The notes under the pieces: model-generated
What the model was told of the DNA's origin: nothing
The model's input: only the letters and a program-made list of their open reading frames with translations
Database searches by the model: none
In this document: positions 1 through 6,639 of the stretch, in pieces
Layout: each line of letters opens with the position of its first letter
Numbering within the stretch: position 1 is the first letter of the stretch
Assembly: GCA_023247345.1 (NCBI GenBank)
Contig: JAHFGR010000030.1
Span: 1 to 10,331 of the forward strand
Reading direction: 5' to 3'
Length of the DNA stretch: 10,331 bases
Source: Microcaldota archaeon
Lineage (GTDB): Archaea; Micrarchaeota; Micrarchaeia; Anstonellales; Bilamarchaeaceae
Made by a program: the position numbers and the translations under genes

Positions 1-853
1 ACATGAGGTAGCTGGCGAAATCGCTGAGATAGGGAATCATGCAAAAGGTAAAGGATTGGAAATTGGCGGCCATGTAAGCGCTGAAACGCATATTTCCTGC
101 GGATATTGTTTTCAATGTAAAACTGGCAATGAACATATTTGCGAAAATGTAAAGATACTTGGCGTTGATACAAACGGAACATTTGCTGAGTATTTGTCTT
201 TGCCTTATCGCAATGCTTGGAAAAATGATAATAGCTTGCCGCATTGGGTTGCTACTGCCCAAGAGCCATTAGGCAATGCCGTGCATACGGTTTTCGATGG
301 TGAGATAGCTGGAAAAACCGTTTCTATTTTTGGAATGGGACCAATTGGCGTGTGCGCTGTTGCGTTATGCAAGGAAGCAGGTGCAGAAAAAATAATTGCC
401 GTTGATCCGCACGAATTTAGATTAAAGTTCGCAAAAGAATTCGGCGCAGATGTATTGATTAAAGCAAGAGATACAAATGTCAACGTGCAAAGAGAAATTC
501 TGGACCATACTGATGGAATGGGTGTTGATGTATTTCTAGAAATATCAGGAAATGCGGGTGCAATTACAGATGGAATAGCAACATTGCGCGCTGGAGGCAG
601 AGCATCTGTACTTGGGGTATTCTCGAACCCGTTCTTACTTGATATGAACAAGATTGTATTTGGAAATATTAAATTAACTGGAATAAATGGAAGAAGGATG
701 TTCGATACTTGGTACAAAGGTGCGTCATTTCTGCGAAGCGGCAAGATTAAACTGGAAAAACTGGTTACGCATCGCTTAAAGCTTAGCGAAATTGAGAAAG
801 GATTCGAAATTTTGGAAAAGGGCGAAGGAATGAAAGTTGTGCTGGAACCTTAA
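1..853 (+). CDS. tdh: L-threonine 3-dehydrogenase (zinc-dependent), 5' end cut off
   Basis: This is a medium-chain zinc dehydrogenase that should oxidise L-threonine to 2-amino-3-ketobutyrate with NAD+ in the cytoplasm, the first step of threonine breakdown to glycine. The frame is open from the left edge (first full codon at 2), so about 60 N-terminal residues are outside; a TTG at 56 is internal, not the start. Of 283 visible residues, His1-Glu2 are the catalytic-zinc HE pair, Cys33, Cys36, Cys39 and Cys47 are the four structural-zinc ligands, QEPLGNAVHT (88-96 region) is the Tdh signature with its conserved Glu, and GMGPIG (111-116) is the nucleotide-binding turn. Continuation of an SAETHI block and 'HICENVKILGVDTNG' match Tdh rather than generic alcohol dehydrogenases. 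Family members are about 340-350 residues, which fits. A related sugar or polyol dehydrogenase is the less likely alternative. Confidence 0.9.
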   Translation, partial: HEVAGEIAEIGNHAKGKGLEIGGHVSAETHISCGYCFQCKTGNEHICENVKILGVDTNGTFAEYLSLPYRNAWKNDNSLPHWVATAQEPLGNAVHTVFDGEIAGKTVSIFGMGPIGVCAVALCKEAGAEKIIAVDPHEFRLKFAKEFGADVLIKARDTNVNVQREILDHTDGMGVDVFLEISGNAGAITDGIATLRAGGRASVLGVFSNPFLLDMNKIVFGNIKLTGINGRRMFDTWYKGASFLRSGKIKLEKLVTHRLKLSEIEKGFEILEKGEGMKVVLEP

Positions 854-888
854 AGACAAGGTCTCGTGCCCTTCTGGCATCATCAAGA

Positions 889-957
889 TTTATATTTCGA
901 ACGCTTTATTATTAATCAACTTATTTTAAGAAAGAAGATTTAATATTAAGTTAATTA
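889..957 (+). promoter_or_regulatory. A+T-rich promoter region of rtcB
   Basis: The 119-base gap between tdh and rtcB has a box-A-like TTTATATTT at 889-897 and further A/T blocks at 920-930 and 938-949. The first would give a leader of roughly 55 bases, the second roughly 20; both keep the ribosome binding site GGAGATG (961-967), which lies 5 bases before the ATG. Which box is used cannot be decided by eye. Confidence 0.45.
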
Positions 958-972
958 ATAGGAGATGAAAAA

Positions 973-2451
973 ATGAGCGAAGGATATTTTAACAGAGATT
1001 TCAAGAAACCAGAATTCAAAAAAATAACAGATTATATCTGGGAAATTGATACAAGCTTCAAGCAAGGAATGCGCGTACCGGCGCGAATATACGCAAGCCA
1101 GGCAGTTCTTGACCAGATGGATTTGCACGTATATGACCAGATAACTAATGTAGCAACTTTGCCAGGGATTACAAATTACGCTTATTGTATGCCAGATGGT
1201 CATAGCGGCTACGGATTTCCAATAGGCGGTGTTGCAGCAATGGATGCAAATGAAGGAGTGATCTCTCCAGGCGGAATTGGATTTGATATTAACTGCGGTA
1301 TGAGGCTCGTCACCACGAATTTAACATTCAAAGATGTTCAACCAAAATTACGCGAGCTTGTTAATAGATTATTCCAACGCGTACCAGCAGGTGTTGGCAG
1401 TAAAGGTTTTGTAAAACTGGATGCAAATACTTTTAGAAAAGTAGTTGAGGAGGGCGCAGAATGGTGCGTTGCAAATGGCTATGGATGGAAAGAAGATCTC
1501 GAGGTTACAGAATTACGCGGCAGATTCGATGGTGCTGATGAAAAGAAAGTAAGCAACAAAGCAGTTGAACGCGGCAAGGACCAGATCGGTACGCTCGGTA
1601 GTGGAAATCACTATTTAGAGATTCAGCATGTAAGGCCAGAAAACATTATTGATAAGCAATTAGCAAAAAAATGGGGAATTTTTGAGGACCAGATAGTCAT
1701 CATGTTCCATTGTGGATCGAGAGGCTTTGGCCATCAGGTTGCAACTGATTATCTAAATGTTTTTCTAAATGTAATGGAATCAAAATATAAAATAAAAATA
1801 TTAGATCGCGAACTTGCTTGCGCACCATTTAATTCTCCAGAAGGACAGGATTATTTCTCAGGAATGAAGTGTGGAGTAAACATGAGTTTTGCGAATAGAC
1901 AAACTATTCTCCATAGACTACGCGAAGTGTTTAGTGAGATATTCAAAACTGATGCAGAAAAACTAGGTATGAAACAAGTTTATGACGTAGCGCATAATCG
2001 TGCGAGCCTAGAAAAATATTTAATTGACGGCTCGTGGCGCGAGTTAATTGTTCATAGAAAAGGCGCGACTGCAGCTTACGGACCAGGAAGCGAATATCTT
2101 ATGCCTAAGTACAAGGAAGATGGACAGCCAGTAATTATTGGAGGAAGCATGGAAACTGGCAGTTATTTATTAGTTGGAACAAAAGAAGGCGAACAAACAT
2201 GGTATACGACTGCGCATGGTTCAGGAAGAACTATGTCGAGGACAAGGGCAAAGGGCATGTTCCGCGGAGATCAATTACAACAAGATATGGAAAAACGAGG
2301 CATTTATGTAAAAAGCGTTAGCTTTGCTGGTCTTGCAGAAGAAGCTGGCGGCGCGTACAAAGATATCGACGATGTAATAAATGCAACACATAATGCAGGT
2401 ATATCGAGAAAAGTTACTAAGCTGATTCCGATTGGGAATGTAAAGGGATAG
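973..2451 (+). CDS. rtcB: RNA-splicing ligase RtcB (3'-phosphate/5'-OH RNA ligase)
   Basis: RtcB joins RNA ends carrying 2',3'-cyclic phosphate or 3'-phosphate to 5'-OH ends, using GTP and Mn2+, and seals tRNA exons after intron removal in archaea. All landmark residues are present in the 492-residue protein: Asp105 and Cys108 in GIGFDINCGMR, Asn212-His213 in GSGNHYLE, His246 in HCGSRGFGHQ, His341 in the DVAHNRAS block, and His415 in TAHGSGRTMSR, the histidine that becomes guanylylated in characterised RtcB. Length fits archaeal RtcB without an intein, although many archaeal copies carry one. The ATG has a GGAGATG binding site 5 bases upstream. The usual activating partner archease is not in this window; the downstream 143-residue protein does not resemble it. 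Expression appears independent of tdh. Confidence is very high. Confidence 0.97.
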   Translation: MSEGYFNRDFKKPEFKKITDYIWEIDTSFKQGMRVPARIYASQAVLDQMDLHVYDQITNVATLPGITNYAYCMPDGHSGYGFPIGGVAAMDANEGVISPGGIGFDINCGMRLVTTNLTFKDVQPKLRELVNRLFQRVPAGVGSKGFVKLDANTFRKVVEEGAEWCVANGYGWKEDLEVTELRGRFDGADEKKVSNKAVERGKDQIGTLGSGNHYLEIQHVRPENIIDKQLAKKWGIFEDQIVIMFHCGSRGFGHQVATDYLNVFLNVMESKYKIKILDRELACAPFNSPEGQDYFSGMKCGVNMSFANRQTILHRLREVFSEIFKTDAEKLGMKQVYDVAHNRASLEKYLIDGSWRELIVHRKGATAAYGPGSEYLMPKYKEDGQPVIIGGSMETGSYLLVGTKEGEQTWYTTAHGSGRTMSRTRAKGMFRGDQLQQDMEKRGIYVKSVSFAGLAEEAGGAYKDIDDVINATHNAGISRKVTKLIPIGNVKG

Positions 2452-2465
2452 CAATAGATATGTTA

Positions 2466-2479
2466 CATTTATTTTTAAA
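2466..2479 (+). promoter_or_regulatory. Candidate box A promoter of the 143-residue gene
   Basis: The A/T block with TTTATTTTTAAA in the 90-base gap after rtcB is the best box-A candidate. It would start transcription near 2500 and leave a leader of about 40 bases that contains the ribosome binding site. The same T-rich stretch may also terminate rtcB transcripts, since archaeal termination needs only U-tracts. Confidence 0.35.
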
Positions 2480-2530
2480 CATTTTCAAACATAGAATTAT
2501 TGTAAGTTTCTAAGCACTTAATAATAAGTA

Positions 2531-2537
2531 GGTGATC
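2531..2537 (+). promoter_or_regulatory. Strong ribosome binding site GGTGATC
   Basis: GGTGATC is complementary to the conserved AUCACC near the 3' end of archaeal 16S rRNA and lies 4 bases before the ATG at 2542. It supports the + strand reading of this region over the antisense open frame at 2475-2774, which has no comparable start signal. Confidence 0.7.
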
Positions 2538-2541
2538 ACAC

Positions 2542-2973
2542 ATGACAGATGGAAGATTAATTTTACCAGCCGCAGGTAGAACCCCCTTAGGCAGAGAAGA
2601 GATATCAATAAGAACAGGAAGACCAAAAAATGGTGGTTTTCTATTGATGGTTGAAAGAAGAATGGGTGGAATGGTTCGAACTGCTAAACCCGTTATAGCT
2701 AGAGCAACTGATACTTGCCTTGAAGAAAACGATTTAATGGATCCTAGAGTTAATGCAAAATTAGAAGAACTCAAAATGAACGGAAGCGAATTTCATAGGT
2801 CTCTGTCTGGATCAGGATCGATAATAGTCAAAGATCCGGATGGCGACGTATGCTGTATATTAAAGAAGAAAGGCAATGGAGAACTAAGTGCAACCACTTG
2901 GCTTACGCCATACACGCTTAGAGAAAGAAGCGGAAGAATCGCAACAACTGCTGGTTTAGAAAAAACCTTTTAA
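2542..2973 (+). CDS. Unrecognised basic protein, 143 residues
   Basis: I do not recognise this protein. It has no signal peptide or membrane segment, so it is probably cytoplasmic. The N-terminal third is rich in Arg, Gly and Pro (several GR and RxG steps, residues 4-47), which could contact nucleic acid, though that is only a guess. A central acidic/helical stretch (60-80) is followed by a part that reads like short beta strands: SGSGSIIVKDPDGD (89-102), then CCILKK with paired Cys104-Cys105, a GNGE turn, and WLTPYTLRERSGR (120-132). Cys59 is the only other cysteine. It is too different from archease to be the RtcB partner, although it lies downstream of rtcB on the same strand. Own promoter and a strong GGTGATC site argue that it is a real gene. 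The stop overlaps the stop of the convergent peptidase gene by 4 bases. Confidence 0.75.
   Translation: MTDGRLILPAAGRTPLGREEISIRTGRPKNGGFLLMVERRMGGMVRTAKPVIARATDTCLEENDLMDPRVNAKLEELKMNGSEFHRSLSGSGSIIVKDPDGDVCCILKKKGNGELSATTWLTPYTLRERSGRIATTAGLEKTF
2960..2965 (-). terminator. U-tract terminator candidate for the peptidase gene
   Basis: On the - strand this is a run of six T a few bases past the peptidase stop codon, lying inside the last codons of the convergent + strand gene. Archaeal RNA polymerase terminates at such U-tracts without a hairpin. No stem is seen. Confidence 0.35.
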
Positions 2974-4061
2974 TTTTTTGTCCTTTGATTTCTTTGCGGA
3001 AGAGAATCTTTTTCTGTTATATTGGTAGAATAGTTGCCGCTATACTCTGCTAGCCTCTCGCTAAGGCGCCTTTCATTAACCGGACCATAATCAAGATCAA
3101 CAACTGAACCGCGCATTATGGAAGAATTTGTAGGGCGATAATTACTATTATTATAACTGCAACCCTTAAAGTAGCCAACTTTTAGTTGTGCTTCGCCTTG
3201 CCCAACTAAATCACCCCACCACTCTTGTGCTTTTTCTAAAGATGGAGCGCAATTCGGATAGCCTGGAGCGCTAGTACCATTAATCTGAGTATACTCATCT
3301 CTCAATCCGCCAAAACTATGGCCAAGCTCATGGATCAAAGTTTTTATAGAGTACGGATTAAACTTTCGACCTTTTGAGTAAACCTCGTGAATATACGCTT
3401 TGTTTGTTGCCCATGAACCATACGATCTGCAACTCGCATTGCATAGGTAGATCGGATAAATATTTTTAAGACCGCAGGCACCCTCGATATCGCTTACACA
3501 ATAACTATTGCAAAAGTTAGAATTTGTTTTATTTGTTTTTTTAGAGGGTGAAGACTCGCTCATGTTTTGAATCTGGTCAACATACCAAAAATTAAATTTG
3601 TTCTTATTAGACTTAAATGGTTCTGTACCAAGCAAGCCGTAGAATATTTTTGTTATATTCTCGGTATAAAGTTCGGTTCCTTCTTCTGTCGTAATCTTAT
3701 GTTTCTCTTGAATTTTTATTGATAAGCCTGCGCTGTCATAATCAGTATATTTGGAAAGAAAAGAAATAAGATCTTCTTTAGGCATGTTAAAACCGACAAA
3801 GATTATATTAATGCGTTCATAATCAGCATGATTGTAGCCTTTAATAACTGAATTGCAAATTGTGCCATCCAAGCGTTCTGGTTTTTCTGGATTTTGTAAT
3901 TCGGTTTGATTGTCTGGTATACTGGAAATTTGATTAGCTAATTTGCTTGAAATAGAATTATTAGGAGCGTTAGATATATTTTTATTTAAACTTAAAAAAG
4001 AGCACCCGGCTAGTAGAAATAATATAAAAACAAGGGTTCCTGATAAAAACTTCCTGTTCAT
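2970..4061 (-). CDS. Lipoprotein zinc metallopeptidase, family M64-like
   Basis: This is a predicted secreted, lipid-anchored metalloprotease of 363 residues. Residues 1-20 form a lipoprotein signal (MNRK, a hydrophobic core, then the lipobox LAGC with Cys20), followed by a Ser/Asn-rich spacer to about 65. The catalytic motif is HELGHSFGGLRDEY at 244-257: His244, Glu245 and His248 are the HExxH centre, with Asp255 or Glu256 as candidate third ligand, as in the M64 (IgA-peptidase-like) family. A later SSIMR (313-317) may be the met-turn and YGPVNERRL follows. Cysteines at 184, 188, 196, 207, 211, 271 and 301 suggest disulfides, expected outside the cell; several N-x-S/T sequons could be glycosylated. 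The frame stays open to 4280, but the longer start adds a non-signal-like stretch and would run into the opposite gene's leader; the ATG at 4061 gives a proper signal peptide and lies about 42 bases from a TATA-like box. The substrate is unknown. Confidence 0.85.
   Translation of the reverse strand: MNRKFLSGTLVFILFLLAGCSFLSLNKNISNAPNNSISSKLANQISSIPDNQTELQNPEKPERLDGTICNSVIKGYNHADYERINIIFVGFNMPKEDLISFLSKYTDYDSAGLSIKIQEKHKITTEEGTELYTENITKIFYGLLGTEPFKSNKNKFNFWYVDQIQNMSESSPSKKTNKTNSNFCNSYCVSDIEGACGLKNIYPIYLCNASCRSYGSWATNKAYIHEVYSKGRKFNPYSIKTLIHELGHSFGGLRDEYTQINGTSAPGYPNCAPSLEKAQEWWGDLVGQGEAQLKVGYFKGCSYNNSNYRPTNSSIMRGSVVDLDYGPVNERRLSERLAEYSGNYSTNITEKDSLPQRNQRTKN
2974..2979 (+). terminator. U-tract terminator candidate for the 143-residue gene
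   Basis: A run of six T follows directly on the TAA stop at 2971-2973 and lies within the 3' end of the convergent peptidase gene. Together with the mirrored tract at 2960-2965 it would let each convergent transcript stop within the other gene's tail. Confidence 0.4.
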
Positions 4062-4098
4062 TAGTAAATTCAAAACCGAAGAAAATAAAAATAACATG

Positions 4099-4108
4099 TA
4101 AAATATAT
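4099..4108 (-). promoter_or_regulatory. Candidate TATA box of the peptidase gene
   Basis: On the - strand this reads ATATATTTTA. Initiation about 25 bases downstream would fall near 4078, just ahead of the ATG at 4061. It also argues against the alternative ATG at 4097, which would lie too close to the box to be transcribed. Confidence 0.4.
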
Positions 4109-4171
4109 CGCATAGGGCCACAAAAATTCCAGAAATTTGGCAAAAAGTGCTTTTCTGACGAAAAATTATGC

Positions 4172-4185
4172 ATATATTTAAATAT
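4172..4185 (+). promoter_or_regulatory. Box A promoter of the SpeD-like gene, with AT palindrome
   Basis: ATATATTTAAATAT contains a perfect 12-base palindrome, ATATTTAAATAT (4174-4185), and resembles the archaeal box A. Initiation about 25 bases on (near 4207) leaves a leader of about 40 bases with the binding site GAGAGGA at 4231-4237, 8 bases before the ATG at 4246. Confidence 0.5.
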
Positions 4186-4245
4186 TTTTTGTTTTTAGAA
4201 ATTATGTAAGGTAAGATATGATTTGAAAAAGAGAGGATAAGCAAA

Positions 4246-4680
4246 ATGAAAGAATTAACACACATGCATTTGACTGTCAACGCGCGTGTGGACCGAAATT
4301 TTTTGGAGCTACCAAAGGATAGAGCTCAATCGTTTGTGAATGAATTGATGAAAGTCACAAATATGAAACCTTTGGGACCGCTTAACTGGTCTGACGCTGT
4401 TGACTTGGATTTCCCTGGGCAAAGTTTCGTGCAGATGATAACTACATCGCACTGTTCTTTGCATTTCTTCCGAGATGAGGAAGGCACTGGTGCAAACAAC
4501 GAGATTTATTTTGATCTCTATTCTTGTAAAGACTTTAATTATGAGTCAGTTGTTGCATTAATTAACAGATACTTTGGTATTACAGAATGGCATGGCATGC
4601 TTTATAACCGAGCAAGCGCCAAAAAGCCAGTAGTAATGCTTGTCGGCTCAGACAAAAAGAAGATCCAGAGCATCAGATAA
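4246..4680 (+). CDS. SpeD-like pyruvoyl decarboxylase homologue
   Basis: The 144-residue protein resembles the small prokaryotic S-adenosylmethionine decarboxylase proenzyme, which cuts itself and turns a serine into the pyruvoyl group needed to decarboxylate AdoMet for spermidine synthesis. Seen here: MHLTVNA near the N-terminus (the usual HL.V.A strand); TSHCSLH at 67-73, matching the family's ESHxSIH; and DLYSC at 90-94, matching D.YTC. Ser68 (pyruvoyl source), His73 (processing) and Cys94 (proton donor) correspond to Ser63, His68 and Cys83 of the Thermotoga enzyme, with identical Ser-to-His spacing. Odd points: Thr67 replaces the glutamate normally before the cleavage site, and an insertion (about 78-85) precedes the Cys strand. 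No spermidine synthase gene is nearby. In Crenarchaeota a SpeD relative acts on arginine instead, so the substrate is open; hence no symbol is given. Confidence 0.75.
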   Translation: MKELTHMHLTVNARVDRNFLELPKDRAQSFVNELMKVTNMKPLGPLNWSDAVDLDFPGQSFVQMITTSHCSLHFFRDEEGTGANNEIYFDLYSCKDFNYESVVALINRYFGITEWHGMLYNRASAKKPVVMLVGSDKKKIQSIR

Positions 4681-5818
4681 TTACTATTTCTTTTTTTTCT
4701 ATTGTTTTTTCCACTATCTTGTTAATTTCGATTTTATCTTCTATAAAATTAACATCTTCGATTTTTACTTTTGTCGCAGGATGCTTTGTAGCTACTAGAG
4801 AACAGCAATCTCGATATTGTTTAATTGAGAGTTCGTAAGTACCAATTTTTTTAGCAACTTCTATTATTTCGTTCTTATCGTAGGTAAGTACCGGTCTATA
4901 CAGTGGCAAAGTACTCGCTCCACTTGTAGCAAGCATATTTTCAAGAGTTTGAGAGGCAACTTGCGCTAGATTATCACCAGTAGCTATGCCCAAATGCTTT
5001 TCTTTTTGAACTAGTTCATTTGCTAACTTAAGAATAAAACGCCTAAATATAATTAATTCATTTTTATTTCCAGTTTCGAATGTTTTTTTATAAAGTTCAT
5101 GGTATGGAAAAATAAATAGCCTAGATTTTCTTTGAGAAAATTGATTTAGCTTTTCTATTAGCTCAACTATCTTAGACTTTTTCACTTCATCGTTATTTGC
5201 AAATGGATGCACATGCAAATAATCAACTACGCAGCCGCGTTTCATCATCAGCCATGCAGCAACTGGTGAATCTATGCCACCTGACAGCAGACAGAGCACG
5301 CGACCGCTACTTCCAACAGGCAAACCGCCCAAGCCAGCAATTTTATCAAAAAATATATTCGCCATATTTTTTAGAATTTCTATGTTTATTACTATTTCTG
5401 GACTTTTTATGTCGACTTTAAATCCTTTATCATAAAGAACCTGACCTACTTGTTTGTTAACTTCCATTGAATTTATGGAAAAACTTTTATCAGCCCTAGT
5501 TGTATTGACCTTTATTGTTTTACCAATTTGAGTATTATCAAGAACGATTTTTTTTATCTCGCTTAAATCCGGCTTACAAGAAATAGCATATGAAAACCAT
5601 TGAATTCCGAAAACATTTTTCAGCTTTCTTATAATTTCATCTTTATTTGAATCATTATCTAGATGAATTAATAGCCTAAGTTGATTTTTTTCTATTCTAG
5701 CATATTTTTCATTTTCTAGTGCTTTTTTTATATTATCTAGTATTATTCTTTCAAATTCCCCTCTGTTCATGCCCTTTAGAGTAAGCTCGCCATAATGTAC
5801 TGTAATTAGTTGTTCCAT
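4673..5818 (-). CDS. thiI: tRNA uracil 4-sulfurtransferase ThiI, without rhodanese domain
   Basis: ThiI adenylates uridine 8 of tRNA and replaces its oxygen with sulfur to give 4-thiouridine; in some organisms it also feeds sulfur to thiazole synthesis. In the 381-residue protein, residues 1-60 hold the N-terminal ferredoxin-like part (VHYGELTLKGMNRGEFE), about 60-165 the THUMP RNA-binding domain, and the PP-loop SGGIDSP is at 179-185, followed by GDNLAQVASQTLENM (281-295) and RPVL (308-311). The C-terminal rhodanese domain of E. coli ThiI is absent. Cys338-Cys339 in RDCCSL lies where the E. coli acceptor cysteine (Cys344) sits; no CxxC pair is visible. The frame opens at a GTG at 5830, but that GTG is part of the GGTGAT binding site, so the ATG at 5818 is the start. 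It is the second gene of an operon behind the metallo-beta-lactamase gene, 15 bases apart, and its stop overlaps the SpeD-like gene by 8 bases. Confidence 0.93.
   Translation of the reverse strand: MEQLITVHYGELTLKGMNRGEFERIILDNIKKALENEKYARIEKNQLRLLIHLDNDSNKDEIIRKLKNVFGIQWFSYAISCKPDLSEIKKIVLDNTQIGKTIKVNTTRADKSFSINSMEVNKQVGQVLYDKGFKVDIKSPEIVINIEILKNMANIFFDKIAGLGGLPVGSSGRVLCLLSGGIDSPVAAWLMMKRGCVVDYLHVHPFANNDEVKKSKIVELIEKLNQFSQRKSRLFIFPYHELYKKTFETGNKNELIIFRRFILKLANELVQKEKHLGIATGDNLAQVASQTLENMLATSGASTLPLYRPVLTYDKNEIIEVAKKIGTYELSIKQYRDCCSLVATKHPATKVKIEDVNFIEDKIEINKIVEKTIEKKEIVII
4691..4710 (+). terminator. U-tract terminator of the SpeD-like gene
   Basis: Runs of eight T (4691-4698) and six T (4705-4710) follow the stop at 4678-4680. 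They fall in the 3' end of convergent thiI, where they encode its Lys/Glu-rich tail. U-tracts of this size are typical archaeal intrinsic terminators. Confidence 0.5.
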
Positions 5819-5825
5819 AGGAAAA

Positions 5826-5831
5826 ATCACC
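5826..5831 (-). promoter_or_regulatory. Ribosome binding site GGTGAT that fixes the thiI start
   Basis: GGTGAT lies 7 bases before the ATG at 5818 and 2 bases after the stop of the upstream gene. It contains the in-frame GTG at 5830, so that codon is the binding site rather than the start. Reinitiation after the upstream stop is likely. Confidence 0.75.
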
Positions 5832-5833
5832 GA

Positions 5834-6589
5834 TCAAATTTCTAAGCTAAAATTATCATTCGCAGCAGTAGTATTTGCAAAAATCTTTCTTGCTCTTTGT
5901 TCTGCAATCTTTCTTTCTTCCAATGTTTGATAGTTCAATGCATCAAAATGCGTTAGCACCAACTGATGGGAATTCGCTTTTTTTGCCGTTTCTGCAGCAT
6001 CTTCAGGCGCAAGGTGTGGCCATGCCTTGTACTGGTTTCTTTCTTTCCATGCGCATTCAGTTATTAGCAAATCTGAATCTTTAGCTATTGCTAGCAGATT
6101 ATCGCATATGCCAGTATCAGTGCAGTAAGTAATTTTCTTTCCTTCGAGCTTGAATGAATAGCCAAAGCACGGATCAGCATGAACCAAATAAGCAGTCTCG
6201 ACTTCTATTCCGCCTACTTTGTTTTTTCCCTCTTTTAAATCTTTGATTTCAAATGGCATTTTTTTATTTACAAGATCTGCCGAGCCAGTAAATGGCTTTG
6301 CAAGGAAGGTTTTCATAATTTTTTCCGTGCCAGGCTGGCCGAAGAGGGTCATGCCTTGCGGAAACTTAAACTTTAGTAGGATATGCAGGCCATTAGTATG
6401 ATCGAGATGAAAATGGCTAAGGAAAAGATAGATTGGCTTTTGTGTATCGCTAATGTATTGATCGATCTTTCGAAACGCGTTGCCTGCATCCAGAACAATG
6501 TAAGCTTCTTTCGAGTCTATCAGTATGCATGGCGTCTCGCCGGTTTCCGTATCATGCCAGCCATTAGTACCCAGGAAGTGAATTTTCAT
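5834..6589 (-). CDS. Metallo-beta-lactamase-fold hydrolase, RNase Z-like
   Basis: This 251-residue protein belongs to the RNase Z/phosphodiesterase branch of the metallo-beta-lactamase fold, two-zinc enzymes that cut phosphodiester bonds. The ligand set is complete: SHFHLDHTNGL at 58-68 (His59, His61, Asp63, His64), His137 in LVHADPCFGYSF, Asp158 in CTDTG, and His214 in LTHFDA. PHLAPEDAAETAKKA (191-205) occupies the place of the RNase Z helix with its catalytic-site histidine (His192). It is shorter than typical RNase Z (about 300), and I see no Gly/Pro-rich arm that grips tRNA in canonical RNase Z, so it may be tRNA 3'-end endonuclease or a different phosphodiesterase. It is first in an operon with thiI, which favours an RNA role. 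The ATG at 6589 has no binding site and lies about 25 bases from a TTTAAATA box, so a leaderless mRNA is likely. Confidence 0.88.
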   Translation of the reverse strand: MKIHFLGTNGWHDTETGETPCILIDSKEAYIVLDAGNAFRKIDQYISDTQKPIYLFLSHFHLDHTNGLHILLKFKFPQGMTLFGQPGTEKIMKTFLAKPFTGSADLVNKKMPFEIKDLKEGKNKVGGIEVETAYLVHADPCFGYSFKLEGKKITYCTDTGICDNLLAIAKDSDLLITECAWKERNQYKAWPHLAPEDAAETAKKANSHQLVLTHFDALNYQTLEERKIAEQRARKIFANTTAANDNFSLEI

Positions 6590-6610
6590 AGATAATCGTT
6601 GTTCAGAAAT

Positions 6611-6618
6611 TATTTAAA
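6611..6618. promoter_or_regulatory. Shared bidirectional TATA box, two leaderless starts
   Basis: On the - strand this reads TTTAAATA, the archaeal box A consensus; on the + strand TATTTAAA. The TTTAAA core centre is about 26 bases from the ATG at 6589 (- strand) and about 25 from the ATG at 6640 (+ strand). Neither ATG has a ribosome binding site. The two coding regions are only 50 bases apart, leaving no room for a second complete promoter. Confidence 0.6.
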
Positions 6619-6639
6619 CACTGTGTGATAAGTAACTTT

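Noticed and set aside
867..879. Small hairpin TGCC-CTTCT-GGCA just after tdh
   Set aside because: The stem is only 4 base pairs and no T-run follows directly; not enough to call a terminator.
2475..2774. Antisense 99-residue frame on the - strand
   Set aside because: It has no ribosome binding site or recognisable content and lies opposite the 143-residue gene, which has strong start signals.
4062..4280. Upstream extension of the peptidase frame to 4280
   Set aside because: It adds 73 residues before a clean lipoprotein signal peptide, overlaps the start of the SpeD-like gene and ignores the TATA-like box at 4099-4108.
5197..5421. Open frames opposite thiI and opposite the metallo-beta-lactamase gene
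   Set aside because: They are low-complexity shadows of well-recognised genes on the other strand.
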